Shown here: positions 1 to 31,445 of the stretch, piece by piece
How the letters are laid out: the number at the start of each line of letters is the position of its first letter
How positions within the stretch are numbered: position 1 is the stretch's first letter
Source of the DNA: Ascaris suum
Taxonomy: Eukaryota > Nematoda > Chromadorea > Rhabditida > Ascarididae
NCBI GenBank assembly: GCA_013433145.1
Contig: CM024174.1
Coordinates: forward strand, 10,386,336-10,450,335
Direction: 5' to 3'
DNA length: 64,000 bases
Program-made: the position numbers and the translations under genes
The notes under the pieces: generated by a model
Seen by the model: only the letters and a program-made list of their open reading frames with translations
Database searches by the model: none
Told to the model about the DNA's origin: nothing

Positions 1-2134
1 AAACAAAATCGTAAGTCTTGCATCTGCTGGATGCAATTTTTATTTAAGAACATTTGCGCATTTCATTTTGGCTTGAGATGCAGTGCTTTACCTTCTCTCA
101 GTTGCAGTATTTCTTTCACTACCTATCCTTTATATTGCTTTTTGCAGCGAAATTTAAATACATTTAACGCTTGCAGTATTCTGGAGTAGCATGGCCAATA
201 TCATTATTGGGGGGATACCTCTATATGTGTATATAATTTCTTCGTTGTCAATTTTTCCCTCCACCATCAGCAGTGTTCTGTGCATATAATGATACACTCA
301 TTTGCATGTGATTTGCTGATTGCATTCATATTCTCATCTAGAATACTGAATTCGGGATATTCGCTAACGGAGTTCGGTGCTCGGAACTTCTCGAGTGAAA
401 TCGGACGATTGCGAAATTGTTGAATAAACTTATTTCAAACTCATATCAAAAGAAACCTCTCAGATTTCGGAAGTTCTTTCAGATTGCATTCAACAAAAAG
501 ATATAAGTGATTTTGATTTCATTTACATGTTTCTATCCATTAATATGTTAGTGATCGTCAGTACAATGCACCTGATACATAGGCGACTCTCTCTTGCTGT
601 TACCTTCACAATTTGAACCGCATAGAATCGAGTGAGAGAGGTAGGCGAGGTAAGGCGGAATCTTGCATGAATTGAATGACTAGCAAAAATCTCGTGCAAA
701 ATATGCGAAGAATCAAGAAAAGAAAGTGAGTGAGAAGGTAAGCAAAACGGATGCGGAAAAAAGCACTGGTTGCTATTTATGCATCATCGCTTCTTTTCTT
801 TCTCATGAAGTATCGTTTGCTAAGCGCAAATTTCAAACGTTTTGAATTATTATGGGATTCGCATTAATTGTGCGGATGCCATAATTTTTAGAATTGTTGT
901 ATAACACACGGTCTTTGTGCAGAAAAATAGGAAAAGGATCCCCGTCATGCGGAAACTTTCTAGATTTCACAGGCAGATTGGCGCAAGGTTTATTGGAAGA
1001 TATGATTTTCAGCTTTTCTCTTAAGAAATGCACAAAAATTGCCATGCGGCTTTAATTTGCAAATCGCATGCCAACTTGCTGCAGCTTGCAAATTATTTGT
1101 TAGAAGTGATGAAAGCTCATTGAGCGTGACTGGCTTAAACATTGAGTGCCCTGATTGAGGATATTCTTTATGAAATCGAACGATCGGTTATTGCTGTCAA
1201 GAGCTTGCACACCCTGGATAAATTAATAGAAGTTTGTTCGTGATATGCACATGTGATGGAATTGCAGTTGGATTTAGGTCGTGGAACTCTTTAAAGTTCA
1301 TAGAGAACGCGGAATGGCCACCGCTTGAAGAGGAATCACGGGGATAGTTTTGAAAGTAAAAAGAACCCTCTAGGCAGATTGTTTTCTTGCTCACAGATCG
1401 TTCGTTAAATGGTCGCTGTTGACGGACGTTTGCTGATTGGTTGTGGGGGAAGGGGAGGGGGGAGGGTGCTAAAAAAAGAATTGTGTCTAAAATCACACCG
1501 AAGTAATCCTCTTCCCTCTGTTTCCTTGATTAACTTCACACGTTGAATTGCAAAAATCTCGATTTACTTTGCCCGTCGTATTTTGCAAATGCTCTACAGT
1601 GTTTTAAAAAACATTTGGTTTATTTCGTTTCCTTAATAAAAGATTCGAAGTCGGTTTAAAGGATTAAAAAGTCTGTTGGCTAATATTTGACTTGGAAGAT
1701 TTCTCCAAGCTAAATATCAATGAGGTTCAGCAGGTTTTCTTCAAGGAGGCGCAAAATTTTTTGGTTTCTTTAATTGTTTTTTTGCGTGTGAACAGCCAGT
1801 GAGGCGCCCAGATTTTTTTTCTCTTCTCCATCTTCCTGCTTTTCCTCCCCGTACCTCTGTTGATCTCTCATTCTTTGTCTGCTAGCTTTGATTCACTAAT
1901 TATGAAGCTCAAAAGTTCTGGCCATTCACCCTCGTGCAGTTTTGCTTCTCTTCGAGCCAACGAAGTGGTGTATATAACGCAGCTCGAAATGATACCATTG
2001 AGGCAATGTACATAAATGCGATAGCAGTTGATAATGCTGTTGGAAGGTTCTCTCGAAAGTGTTTCTCCTATTTTCCTGTTAATAATGCTGTGCATCTATC
2101 TGAAGTGTCAAATCATTCGCTTGTTTGATTGCAG
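1..2134. other. AT-rich stretch without a supported exon
   Basis: No exon could be supported here. The helicase exon at 2135 must be preceded by exons for the Q motif, the Walker A (motif I) and the TPGR motif, but I could not find any of these in any plus-strand frame of this stretch. They probably lie left of the window. Open frames here are short and have no recognisable motif. A G/purine-rich run sits near 1444-1467. Confidence 0.5.
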
Positions 2135-4998
2135 TTGAAAGTGGACAGTTTGAAGTTTATCGTTTTCGATGAAGCCGATAAATTGCTGGAAAGTAATCTT
2201 GGATTTGGTGATGAAATTAAGAGGGAGTTATTGTCTCATATACCATCGGTAAGTGATGTCGTTTCATCATTGATAATTTCGGCGCTGCCAAATTTCAATC
2301 CCTTTTCATTGATATGTAAATATTTGTGCTGTTGCAATTTTTGATTGATTTACTAACAGCTCGTGCCGTTAAGCTGAGCAAGCTAGAACGGAGTTCTTTT
2401 GTTAAAGCAATCTTTGAATATTGTGGAAGAGATGCGAGATGCCAATTTGCATAAACCGCATCGCTAAAGAAACCTGCGTTAGTTTTGCAGTGAGATTTGC
2501 ATATCATCAGAATTTATTGTTGTATGGAACATCTCGCTGCAAATATTTTGATTTCTCCCCTTTCGTTCCCGCCTCCAATCTTCTTCCCACCTCTCTTCCT
2601 CCTCCAGTCATCCTGGCCGTCTTTTCGTCAAAGAAATAAACAAGATGAAATAGTCCATTGCAGATAGCAATGAAGGAGAATGTCATTGAGCATATACCAT
2701 AAACGAATACATCCTCCTATTGTATATAAAATTATTTGCGCAACAAATCTTGCAATAGTCATAACGACGAGTATGAAAATGTGCGCAGGAATTCCTGCTT
2801 GGAGGGAGGTGGGCATAATTTATAAGTTTCACCAACAAATAGCCGCAAAGTGATCCTGCGACACCCGACAAGGTCAATTGGATGGTCCATGACTGGTTTT
2901 CATGGGCGAATGTTGGGTTTTTCATTAGTGAATGGGCGTTGGTTTTCACCGTTTATTTCTTTTGCTGGATATGAGAATGATTATTTCATACTGAGTGGAA
3001 TGGTTAGCGAAGCTCTTGGAGCTTCAACGATATTTACTGGCATTTAAGCCATTTTATTTTATTTTGCGATCACTCTCGATTGCTTGCTCGTTGCGTTTTT
3101 CGTCTTTCCTTCTTTCCATCCTCTGTGCAAATTCTTCGAGTTTTACGGATCGGGATCGTTCCCAATTATTAACATTCCTGGATTCTAGCCATTCTCGGAA
3201 TAAACCAAATATTTGAGAGGTTGTTTTCAGCTCGTCGAAATGCAGAAACTGTTGTTCAGCGCAACGGATATTGCACAGCTGGAGAACTTTGCTAAAGAGG
3301 TTCTGCGATGTTCGCCGACGAAGTTGATTGTTGGTGGTCTGAATGCAGTTAGCTCATTTGTTGATCAGTATGTCCTTAAGGTATGTTAATTGTATTTATT
3401 TTGCATATTAATTACACGGTTATCTGCAAATTAATTACATATGAAGAGCGTCGAAACGATGCAATCATTGGCAAGCTAGCCTTATTCATTCTTTGAGTGT
3501 TTCAGGTGTGGAATTTTTTAGGTGAAAGAAGAAAGCGAAGAATAGTTTTTATATTGCATCAGTTTATGCTGTGAAAAGTGATTTGCATAAATGATGTGAG
3601 CCAATAATTTGAGCGAATTGAAAAAATTCGAGTTGCCACACTTTTATGATATCAAAGGTTAACCTCATATATATTTGTATATTTGTTGGTTTATGGGAGA
3701 TCCATCACGCAAAAAACGTCTTCACATTCCTTTGCAATAAATTTTAGAAAAATATATTCAAGAGAGAACTGTGTTGTTTTTCATATTTGCGTTTGGTTTT
3801 ATGAGGTTGAAAATGTTCGGAGCTTTTCGCTTCTTCAACATGCTTCGTTGTCTAAACTTGTATGGTGATAACAGTCGTCGAGAGAGCTTCAGTAATCGCC
3901 TCTAACATTCTATATGTAAAGGGAGGGAATTTGTCTTTCGTTTGTTGCTCTCCGTTTTGTTGCTTTCCGGTATCGATCCGGACTGAGCCGTTTTACGATC
4001 GGCTGAGTTTGAAGCCTAAGCCTATCTTTTTATGTTAAATGTGTTCCGGCTACAGGTTTTCGTTTGGCATCACATCGTAGTGTTTAGCTCTAATGCAGTT
4101 TTCCAATTTTCCGTGCAATGTGATCGTGGAGTTTTCTATCAGTTTTTGATAGCTTTGGTTTGAATGGTATTTACGCACATTCCGTAAAGCCATATAAACT
4201 GCAGGATCCATTAAGTTCCTTTGAATGTTTGAAGCGGACCGGATAGGAAGCTTTTTCAAATTTTGCTATAATTAAGGGGGTTGCAAGCAGAGGATGTGTT
4301 TATGTTGCGGTGATTAACTGGCGCAGAATAACTAAGAGCTGCCAAGTGAAGTGCTTTAACTCGATCTTGAAAGGTTTATGATGCATGGGGACCTATAGTG
4401 GAGGTTTTAAGACAAAATATGTGATATGATTATGATTGGTGTTGTTTTACTTCAGGTCCATCAAGGCGACAAACACGTTTTATTACTACGTCTTATGCGA
4501 GATCAATACGGCTATCTTGGTTTAGTTGAACTATTTCCCAAACTTTTTTCATTTGGCTTTTGAGGTTTTGTTGTAGCATTCAGAGTAGTCAAACTCTTCT
4601 GATAATTTAAACGTTCTTCATGAAATTACCTTTTTGCAATCTCCAAGATTATTCTTTTCTCGAATAACATTTTCATTTCGCCTTAAAGGCGATGTTTATT
4701 GACATATTCCGTCAAATTTTGTCATCACTATTGATAGTGAAAGTCGAAGAATTTTGTGCTGGTTTTATTAAGTAATAGATATAACATATAATATTTTTGC
4801 ACCAAAACAATAAAGTTCTAATCAACCATTATATAATTTCAACTGATCTTTGTTCTTTTCTTGCATTCTAAAATGTTTGCGCTGCCTAGAAGAGATCTTA
4901 TGAGTGAGTTCCATCTCTATTCTTCTCTAGCCACTTGGTAAATAGAACGCTAGAGTGATTGAAAAGCAAATATGATCACTTGTAATAGCCTATTGATG

Positions 4999-5072
<74 letters not shown>

Positions 5073-8000
5073 ACTTCATCCTTTTTCATTATGCTTAATA
5101 TTTCCTCGTAGATCTTTTCCTGCTCCTCTTTTTTCAATTTTTAATTCTCAGTTTTTCAGTTTTCCTCCCAATTTTTGATTTTCAATCTTTCAATTTTATT
5201 TCCTGTTCCAAATTCAGCATTCCCCTTCTTTTTCTTTATAAAAACCCTTTCAAAACTTGATACACTTTTTGTGCATCCTTGAATTCAAAGAAGTTATTTT
5301 CTGATGTGATAATTATAGTGAGCAAAGAGCGGAGAGGGTTGCACGATTGTTTGGGAACAATTCGATGGGTTTTGTTGAAGTGTTTCAGATAACACTACGC
5401 CGAAGATAAAAACGATCATTTTTGTGAACACGAAGAGAAGATGTTCGGTCGTTGCATGCTTCCTTTCATTGCAAGGATTTAAGGCATATCCTGTGCATGG
5501 GTTCGTTTATTTACTCTTGTCTAAAAGTATATTAGTGCTAACTTTCTCTTATTTGCTATTAGCTTATTGCGATAAATTCTTCTCAGATTTGGCTTTGTTT
5601 ATTATGCACTAGAGACTTTTGTTATTAGGCGAGAGGTTTTAATATTTCATTGAAGTCTTGATCTTTATGTAGATAGTATTTATTAGTGGATTGTTTCTTG
5701 TGAAATCGTTCAAAATGTCCACTGTGGAAATTGCGGTTAAGAAGAGTATAACTGTTGAGCTATCATCAGTCGAGCAACTGCGACTTCTAACGAGTATAGG
5801 TCAGCCATCAAATGGCATAATTTGGCGAAAATTTATGCGAACTCATGTCTCTCGTTTCGCCTGCCGAAATCTGGTTAATGGATCATCTGAAGCATCCGAA
5901 AAGCCGAAAATGCGTTCTTATTGTTCCAACTGCGCTTGGCTAAATTGGTATGCTATAAGCAAAAGCATTCTACCATCTTGCACGCTGAGGATGGCTGATC
6001 GCTTCACTTTGATCTTATTGTTGCGATTGTGCAGATGAACATAAAAATCTTCCATTCTGGTATTGCCCATAATTCTTTTATGTTTTTTTGATACGATTGG
6101 ATGGGCAGTGTGGTTTAGATGGCAGGGTATATGAAATGTAAAAGCTGATTCTCGGGTTGCAACAGAGCCCATGGGCCGAATTTTGTTGTTGAAGTAGCCT
6201 TGCCTTAGATTAATTGATGCATTGCAGGAAAAGAATACAACCTTGTTTTGACAGATGAAATTTAATAAACGCAGTAAATAGAGAAGCTATCGATGTCAAT
6301 AAATTATCGTATACTGTTGAATAGAGATTCGTGCTGACAACACCCCGTCTCGAGACGAGCAATGCTCTGCTGTGAAAAAATTTTATCATTAATGAACACA
6401 GCAAGTTGCTAGTGGAGATGTGTTTTTGAAGCGATAAAAAGCATTGCAGAAGTACGTGCGGACTAATGACTTTGATGTTGAAATATGTTTATTGTCGTTA
6501 GTAAAGGTGCAATCAAGAATGACTTTCCTCAGTGCAGAACGGTTGATTTCGATGGGAGGGAGGAGGGAACGAAATGAGTTCCTTCATTTGCGTAGAATAA
6601 TAGAAGTGGTCCCTTCGTTTGTGACGATTGCAAGAGCAGTTAAAATTATTGCTGAAATAATGGACTGTTTATGAGGAGTGGAGGCAAAATTATTGGTAAA
6701 AGAATGGATTGTTTTTGAAGAAAGAAAGTATCAAGTACCCGTTGCTTGACGTTTTCGGATTTTTTTTTCTTAGATTTCTCCATTCGTTCAGAATCGTTCG
6801 ATCGCTGTTACGTCTAAATTCGAAAATGTGCTTTTGTTTTTTCTTCACAACAGAATCTCTCGCACTAGATTTGACTTTATGGAAAGTCTCTAATTCTTTC
6901 CTGAAGAGGAGGAGTAGGTATGGGCTCATTTGCAGAAAGAAAAGCTCATTGATATTGTTCAGCAATTTGACAATGGCGCTTAGGCGAAAAGGTGTGGATG
7001 CACTTCTGAACGACGAGTGCCATATTCTTGTTGCGACCGATGTTCTAGCGCGTGGAATGGACCTAAAAGATGTCTCACATGTAAGTTCAGTGCACTCTAT
7101 AAAGCAAGTGCCTGCTTATGAAGCTCTGCCATTGATATTGTTCATTGACGACGCACACCATATGTGCAATCGCCTTGAAGCTTATCATGGAATTCCTGCG
7201 GTGAGACGGACAGGCGGATGATCGCGTATATGAGAACGGAAAGGCAATCTAAAAACCCTACTTAAGTGTTACCACTGACTAGAGTAATCTCTGAAACTGA
7301 AATATCCCTCGCGCGCAGTGGGCAGACGGGAATCGAAATTGTATTTCCGGATTGGTGTGTTTATGTGTTCTCCATCTTACATTTTAATCATGATTGAAAG
7401 TTGTGTTCTGTATTTGGATATTGCATTAGTTTGACGGTTGGTCGTTTGATGATTTGGCGAATAGGTAATTGAACCGATGGCATCAACTCGATAATGAATA
7501 TCACCGCAGCCATCTTTTCAGTTGTTTATACGACAATAGGTGTAAATAACAATAATTAAGGTAATAAATTATGATGTGCCTAATGTGGAAAGCTGGGCCT
7601 CTTATGTTCATCGTGTTGGCCGCACTGGCAGACTCGGCAATAGAGGTCGAGCCACAACATTCTATTCGCCCGAAACTGATTCTGCTATGGCGCTTATTCT
7701 TTGCGAGGTAATAAACATTTTAACCTTTTGTGGGTGGTTTCATAGTTTCAAAGGCTTCATTCAACAATTTAGATATAAAAACATATATTTTTATTATAAT
7801 AAATCTACTTACGAGCACAGTGAGATCCAGAGACTCATAAGGACTTTTATAGTAGCACTCTAGGAGCAGATTAGCATATTACTGTAATAAATCCCGAACA
7901 GGTTTGTATCCCGGATAAATCCTGTTCGTGAGCCCTTTTGTTGGGCGATCCGAATAATCGCTATAAAATTTGTTGGTTATGCGTGTATTATTTACTTCTA

Positions 8001-8452
8001 TAGCTTCAATATTTACGATGTTCGTATAGATCCATCAACTATTCTTACGCTAAACTGAACAGTAAGTGCATCAATGAGGACAACATTTTTAGATGCTTTA
8101 GAACCCAAAAACAGTTACTAGACAATGTCACTATACGAGAAAGAAGGAGAGGAGAATCATAAGAGGACACTGATATTAGCCGCAATCAACGATTCTCGAC
8201 GTGAAACGCACTCACCATTCTGTTATGTATTTCTGATGATTACTACTCTTCTGCGTTTAGTGGCTGAGAATGAACAAGCAGTCAGTGCCCCAGTTTCTGG
8301 AGAGAGAGGCAATAGCACAGGCTGGTATGCAAGAATGGCATCTGAAGGCAATCGAAAAATACGAGAGTGCAATGAAAGAAAGTGATCGCGATGAAGAGTT
8401 TGCTGATTACGATGACAGCAGTGAGGATGAGTTCTGTTCTGTTAATGACTAA
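2135..8452 (+). CDS. DEAD-box ATP-dependent RNA helicase, 3' part of gene
   Basis: Partial gene for an SF2 RNA helicase, which would unwind RNA or remodel RNPs using ATP. Supported exons: 2135-2248 (Walker B as FDEADKLL), 3231-3380 (motif III as LLFSATD), 6984-7080 (motif [11 protein letters not shown]), 7561-7707 (VINYDVPN then motif [10 protein letters not shown]) and 8261-8452 (QSVPQFLE, then an acidic tail ending [13 protein letters not shown] and a TAA stop). Phases join cleanly at 2248/3231, 7080/7561 and 7707/8261. The motif VI region and the VPQFLE segment resemble the DDX3/Vasa type; DDX52-like and DDX59-like proteins are alternatives. The exon or exons for motif IV, expected between 3380 and 6984, are not cleanly resolved (separate entry). 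The N-terminus is missing from the window. The gene may be functional with unresolved or mis-assembled middle exons, or partly decayed. Confidence 0.8.
5000..5071. repeat. (TA)n microsatellite
   Basis: An uninterrupted alternating TA run of about 72 bp in the large unresolved intron of the helicase gene. Confidence 0.95.
5700..5995 (+). pseudogene. Helicase motif IV-like segment with frame breaks
   Basis: This lies where the motif IV exon of the helicase is expected. Three pieces read like a helicase domain-2 start, but in different frames: [18 protein letters not shown] (5712-5775), then [10 protein letters not shown] near 5905-5938 (motif IV usually ends in a hydrophobic run such as LVFV plus T), then [19 protein letters not shown] just after it, one frame shifted. 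No splice signals reconcile the frames. It may be a real exon with assembly indels, a decayed exon, or chance. A further piece, [14 protein letters not shown] at about 6934-6975, fits the slot just before motif V but is also out of frame with the motif V exon. Confidence 0.3.
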
Positions 8453-11400
8453 TTGTTTATCGGAATGCGATTGTTTCCAAGGGGATGATGGAGATGATAG
8501 GGGCAACGAGATAGTTGTTTCGATTGTGAAGTGAAAACAGCGCAACTTTCGTTTTACAGTTAGTGTGTTACTGTGGTAGGCGAATTTCTAGAATCCCCAA
8601 GGTTACATATTTTTTAATTCTGGAATTGAAACGTCCTTGCGTTTTCGCTTACCGCCCCCTACCTTCATCCAGAAGGAAATTATTCCTCGCATGATTCTAT
8701 TGTGGCTTCTTGGCTTTGCATGGAGGATGCCGAAGTTGGTCTTTATCGTTTTAATTTTATTGATTCCCTGAAACACCAACTGTTGAAGCAGTGACACATT
8801 TTCACATATTTCTTCGCAAGCCCTGTTTTTATGAGGCAACAACAAATCTGCTCTATAATACGTTTAGTCATATAATATTTATGGAATAGTTATCTGGATA
8901 GCTGTTGTAGTTTTTTTTTTTTTGCTTTATTTACGACCATTGTTCTGAGGTAATGTTGCAGTTGATTCGTATCATATAATTTAAGCCATGTTTACTCATG
9001 ATGTATGAGTTTTATGCTCCTTGCAATGTTCGTTTGGTCATTTATTTTTTCGAATGTCCTCCCGATATGGGATTTTCCTGTCATCATGTGACCTGCAACC
9101 GGATCCATTAAGTATTTTTGCATGAGAACAGAGGTGGATCGAAACAACTTGGAAATTATAAAGAATACTGTGTATTGTAGATCGGTGGGAGAAGTGAAAG
9201 CAGAAATAAGTTTAGCATCATTTTTAGAAGCATGGTTGTCACGGGTTCCGTTAAATGTTCGGGGTATCTTTTCACAAAAGATCGGTGATAAATGACGTTG
9301 ATTTCTTTCGTTTTTGAGGAATATTCCTGTCTGTCTCAGTTATATGTCTCACATTCCTTCGTTGTTTCTAAACGTTTTGCGGTTATCATCTCGAGGCCAA
9401 GAATTTTTGTTGCTTTTTTACGAGCAACTTTTCACTAAAAATTTATAGCCGAATTTGAAAATTCGAAATAGGGAAGTTTCGGAAACCTTTTTTAGCACTA
9501 CACTTTATTAGGGATTCTTTTTCTTAATAACTTTTGCCGTATTCCATTCATTACCTGCAAATTATCGGCCTTGATAATCCGCAATTGATGCCTGAAATTT
9601 GCATTTTGCAGTTGTTTATGTGCAATTATTAATCTCACTTCATATTTGTCTGTGCTGCATTTCGCCGAGCTTTCAATCATTTTCTTGCTTTTTAGCGCAT
9701 CTGGTTATATGTCAGCTCTTCAAAAGGCCTTATTATCTCAGTGCTCAAGTTGGAGATAGATGATGTAGTCCTATCATATAAGTTATGTTCGTTTCTGAGT
9801 CGCGCTCACGTTTTTTGAAGAAAATCGCATGAGGCGTTTCTTTGTTCTGTTGCGGTGCTAATCATCCTGCAGCGGTGCAGATGAGCAAGTCACTGCAGCA
9901 TTTGCACTTCCGATCGTTTACTGGAAAATTTGTTCTCTCTTTTTTTATTTTCTATTGTATCTTTATCTTTCAAGCAAAAATCTCTTAGAGTTGCTGTGTG
10001 ATGTTTTTTAAATAAATTGCAAATTCATTCATATATTAGAGCGTTGTTTTCGTAGTAACCTGCATGCGGCTTGAGGTGCGATCGCCGATATACGAACGAT
10101 AATGGGTATTCGCGTTAAGAAGGCGCAGACAGATGGTAACATCATGGCGACCGGAGAAGACTACGAGAAAGCGAAGGGGAGGGGGAAGGGCGTACATATT
10201 ATTTGAATGCAAATCATATTCAGTGGCAAGCGATCAGCATGTGGGCCTTCCATATGAACGTAAAGCAAATTTGAAATGTTATCTTACCACGTCCCTGCGA
10301 ACATATGGTTGCTGATCGCTTTACTTCAATGGATGTTAGTGCCTAAATGATTGGCAAATATTCATGGAAAATTACATACCTGAGCAAATCGCCATGATAA
10401 TTGAATCAGTGTGCTCAACGGTAGCATTCTTGACGTGGACCGCAACTATGTCCTATGGTTTACAGTTAGCGATTTGGACGCCATAGATCAGAGGACTCGT
10501 GCTGTAACCGTATAGGCGCGTGCCCGGGATTCGAAGACTGAGTTTAACGCAGGTAAACTGGGAAGTCTCGTAATTTAAGGTGCGACTTCAACATGGCATC
10601 TTCCTTGCATCAGAAACTCAATGGAGTCTATGTGCCTAAGGTATTTTAAATAGGAATTTATGAGATGACAGCGGTGCCGCTCGACATTGCTGTTTTGAAT
10701 GCAATCTGTGGGATACGATCGATACGGTAGTCTGCTCTACATGGCTCAGTCGGTGTGATTATGTACTGTTCACTATCCACCCGTTGAATCACATCGTAAT
10801 TTATAGGGTTCCTTGAAGCGTTCTTGTTAATCAATCGTAAGCCGGTTATTTCTTACGGTGCGACTGTTCCGTCTTCATGATTGAGCTGTTTCTTTCCGTC
10901 GGAAGTGACATATTAAGTTGCAGTTTTTAGGTCGTTTTAATATGAGTGATATACTATTTCTGGCTCACACAAATCTTTCAAAAAGTTGTTGATAAACTAG
11001 TTGAAATTTATTGCTGCAGCTGCCAGCCGTCTGTCAACGCGGCACTCGCATGTTCAATGAGTGAGTTATAAATATTCAGAGTTCATAGTGCATTTGAATC
11101 GACGAACAAAGTCTCCATTGGGTTTTTTCTGGCGTTATACCGTAGCTAGCCAAGCCCACTTTCAGCAAGGCACTCCTATCAATAGGCAGAAAATTTAATT
11201 CTGGATTTGTTAATATCGCGCCAAATCATTTTATTGCTATTTTCCATTTTTTTTTTTGGGGGGGGGGGGTTCACTTATACGAAATACTTTCATATAGCTG
11301 AGAAAAGGCAAGGGCAGTGATCGTTTTCGGATTGCTTTTTCAACGTTATGGAAGTGCATTGCGGAGAGATCAATTTTTTTATCTTTCCCGATCGCTCGTA

Positions 11401-13750
11401 CTATTCCAGAATATTGTAGACTGGTGTTATCTGTTTTATCGATGACCACCTTGAAGTCATCAGTTAAGCTCACCTTCCACCTATAAATTTTCCTCTCAAG
11501 TTTGGATTAATGACGCATTTGATAGACTGAATTCGCAATTCACTAAAGACACCACCGACAGATTCGATTGTTTCATATCTTTTCCATTGCTGAAGTCATA
11601 CATACGCAACAGGACCCAACTATCGTGCCAGAACAACTTCTATTCTGAATTCTCAAAGTTCGTTCGTTCCATAATGGCTGCAAGCTTTGCAAAATCGTTT
11701 AGCGCTTATTAATCATCTCGCACATTTCAGCATCCAATCACTGAAAATTATCCATTTTATAAAGCGCTTTTGCAGAGTTCAGTGCCGAATAATTCCTCGG
11801 AAAATATATCCAGGTAAGCTTGTGGGAGGTTATTTTTACGTCAAGATAGAAAAAACATTTGCATGAGATAGATTTTTTGAAAATATACAAGAGAAAGTGG
11901 GACATCGCGAGTTTGGATCCATGCTGGAAAGTGTCTCATTTCTCTTCTGATAGAAGAAAGCTTCATCAGGCGATTCATCAGAAATAGCATTGCGAACATC
12001 CATAGGAAAAATGAAAGCAAAGTTTTGGAGCAATAACATCGATGCCGAACGAAATGACCATCGTTTGAAGTTTCAAAATATTTATGAAACGGAATTCGAT
12101 GTGCTTGTGGCTGTGGATATGGCTATCTTACGACACTCTTCTTGTAGGGCTGATAAACCTTTAGGCGTAATTGGCAAAAATTTATTCTTTTAATGCGGGA
12201 AGCTGCATTTGACTGAATCTTTTGCCTAAGCAATGAAAATTTTGCTTTTAGCGGAAATGCCTTCAGTTTTCCTCTGAAATCTCGAATTTGACATATCGTT
12301 CTTCTCTTCGACTTTCTTCGATGCAATAAGATAGCGCAAATCAATTTAGAAATGTGGAAGCTCATAAGGTCGAATTCGTCAAGTTGAAGTGCGTAGGAGG
12401 AGAGGGAGGAGGATGAATCATAGTTGACTCGACTCGTCCTCGTTAAATGAAATCCAATATGCCAGTAAGGGTTGATTTGGGAGCGAGAAGAAGGGGATAG
12501 TACAAGTTTTTTTTTTTGATTTGAATATGCTGAGAGAAATCCAAATGTGCCGCTGAACCTTCTGTCCAATATTCCACTCTTGAATTACATTCACATACTT
12601 GTCTTCAATAATCCCTGCAACACTGTAACACCTTATTTGCTGCTTGCAGAATCATTCCATCCTTTGCCGCTCGTAGTACGTTATACAGTCAAGTGTCTTG
12701 AGCGTGATCATTTCCTTCCATTAAATCAATCAATACTATTTTCGCGGAATATAATATTGCACCCAAATATTATGTGTCATTTAAGTATACTTTCTGCGAG
12801 AGGTGCAATAATAATTTTATTACTGTAGAAGATTAAACAGTCCTCGATATCCTTTTATTTGATGACGCCTTCTTCCATCGATAATAGACCATATGATCGA
12901 TTCCTCCGTATACGAACTGCATAGTCAAGATGGCGCAAAGAGAATATAGCGTTACCAACTACAACTAAGAGATTATGCAAATTTCTGCATTGAGTGACTC
13001 TGAGAGATTAACATTAACCAGTGCAACCATTCAAAACTGTATTATTAATAATCAACGATTTCATGCGTAAGCATTCATGTCGCTCCAAAGTTATCTACTT
13101 AACGCAACACAGTTGAAGCTTACGCATTCTTTGACCGACATTATCAACCTAAATAATATGCAAATTTTTATTGCCACTACTGCGATTTGCGAAGAACTTC
13201 CGGCAAGAAATTTGAATCGCATTGGACAAGACTTAACCTCTCCGTCTCTGGTTTTCGAGGAATTTTCTAATCTGTTACTTTTTATCGGAATTCGTGGCTC
13301 ACTATCTCTTAGTTTGAGGGTCAACAATCGCACAGTCTTATTTAAGAGAGCAGCTACAAATGGCGAAGTATGGTTTGACTGGAAAAAATGCCAAAGGCAG
13401 CAAAATCCTTTAAGTTTTGAGTGATTTTTTTTTCAAAACCTTTGTAATTTAGTGAGGATGAGGGTTGTTACACATGATATGACTGATATGGACTGATAAG
13501 AACGTGATGTGACTTTGTGGGGAAATAGGAGAATATATGCCCATGTTTGAAGAATTGAGAACATGACTACCTAACATCAGAAAAAACAAACAATTGGCCT
13601 GCTAATCTGCAATGTCGAACATCATCTAGCTTCCGCAACAATAAACGGACTTGCAAGCGATCTTTTCGAAGACAACATTTTGAAAGTCAGCGAAGGACTT
13701 ATGACCTTTACCTCTTCCCTTCCATCTGCATCTTGTTGCTCTATTCCAGG
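8453..13750. other. Intergenic region between convergent genes
   Basis: About 5.3 kb between the stop of the helicase gene and the low-coordinate end of the acyltransferase gene. It holds poly(T) runs, a short G run near 11259-11270 and AT-rich filler. The longest open frames (12123-12569 minus, 13077-13424 plus) show no motif and no consistent splice framing. I see no gene here. Confidence 0.5.

Positions 13751-31445
<17,695 letters not shown>

Noticed and set aside
10470..10550. tRNA-like B box (GGGATTCGAAG) and possible A box
   Set aside because: No cloverleaf can be drawn: acceptor and T stems do not pair. At most an old tRNA-derived element.
12123..12569. Longest open frame in the 8.4-13.7 kb interval (148 codons, minus)
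   Set aside because: Low-complexity, no family motif, no splice-consistent neighbours, and overlapping frames on the other strand are equally open.
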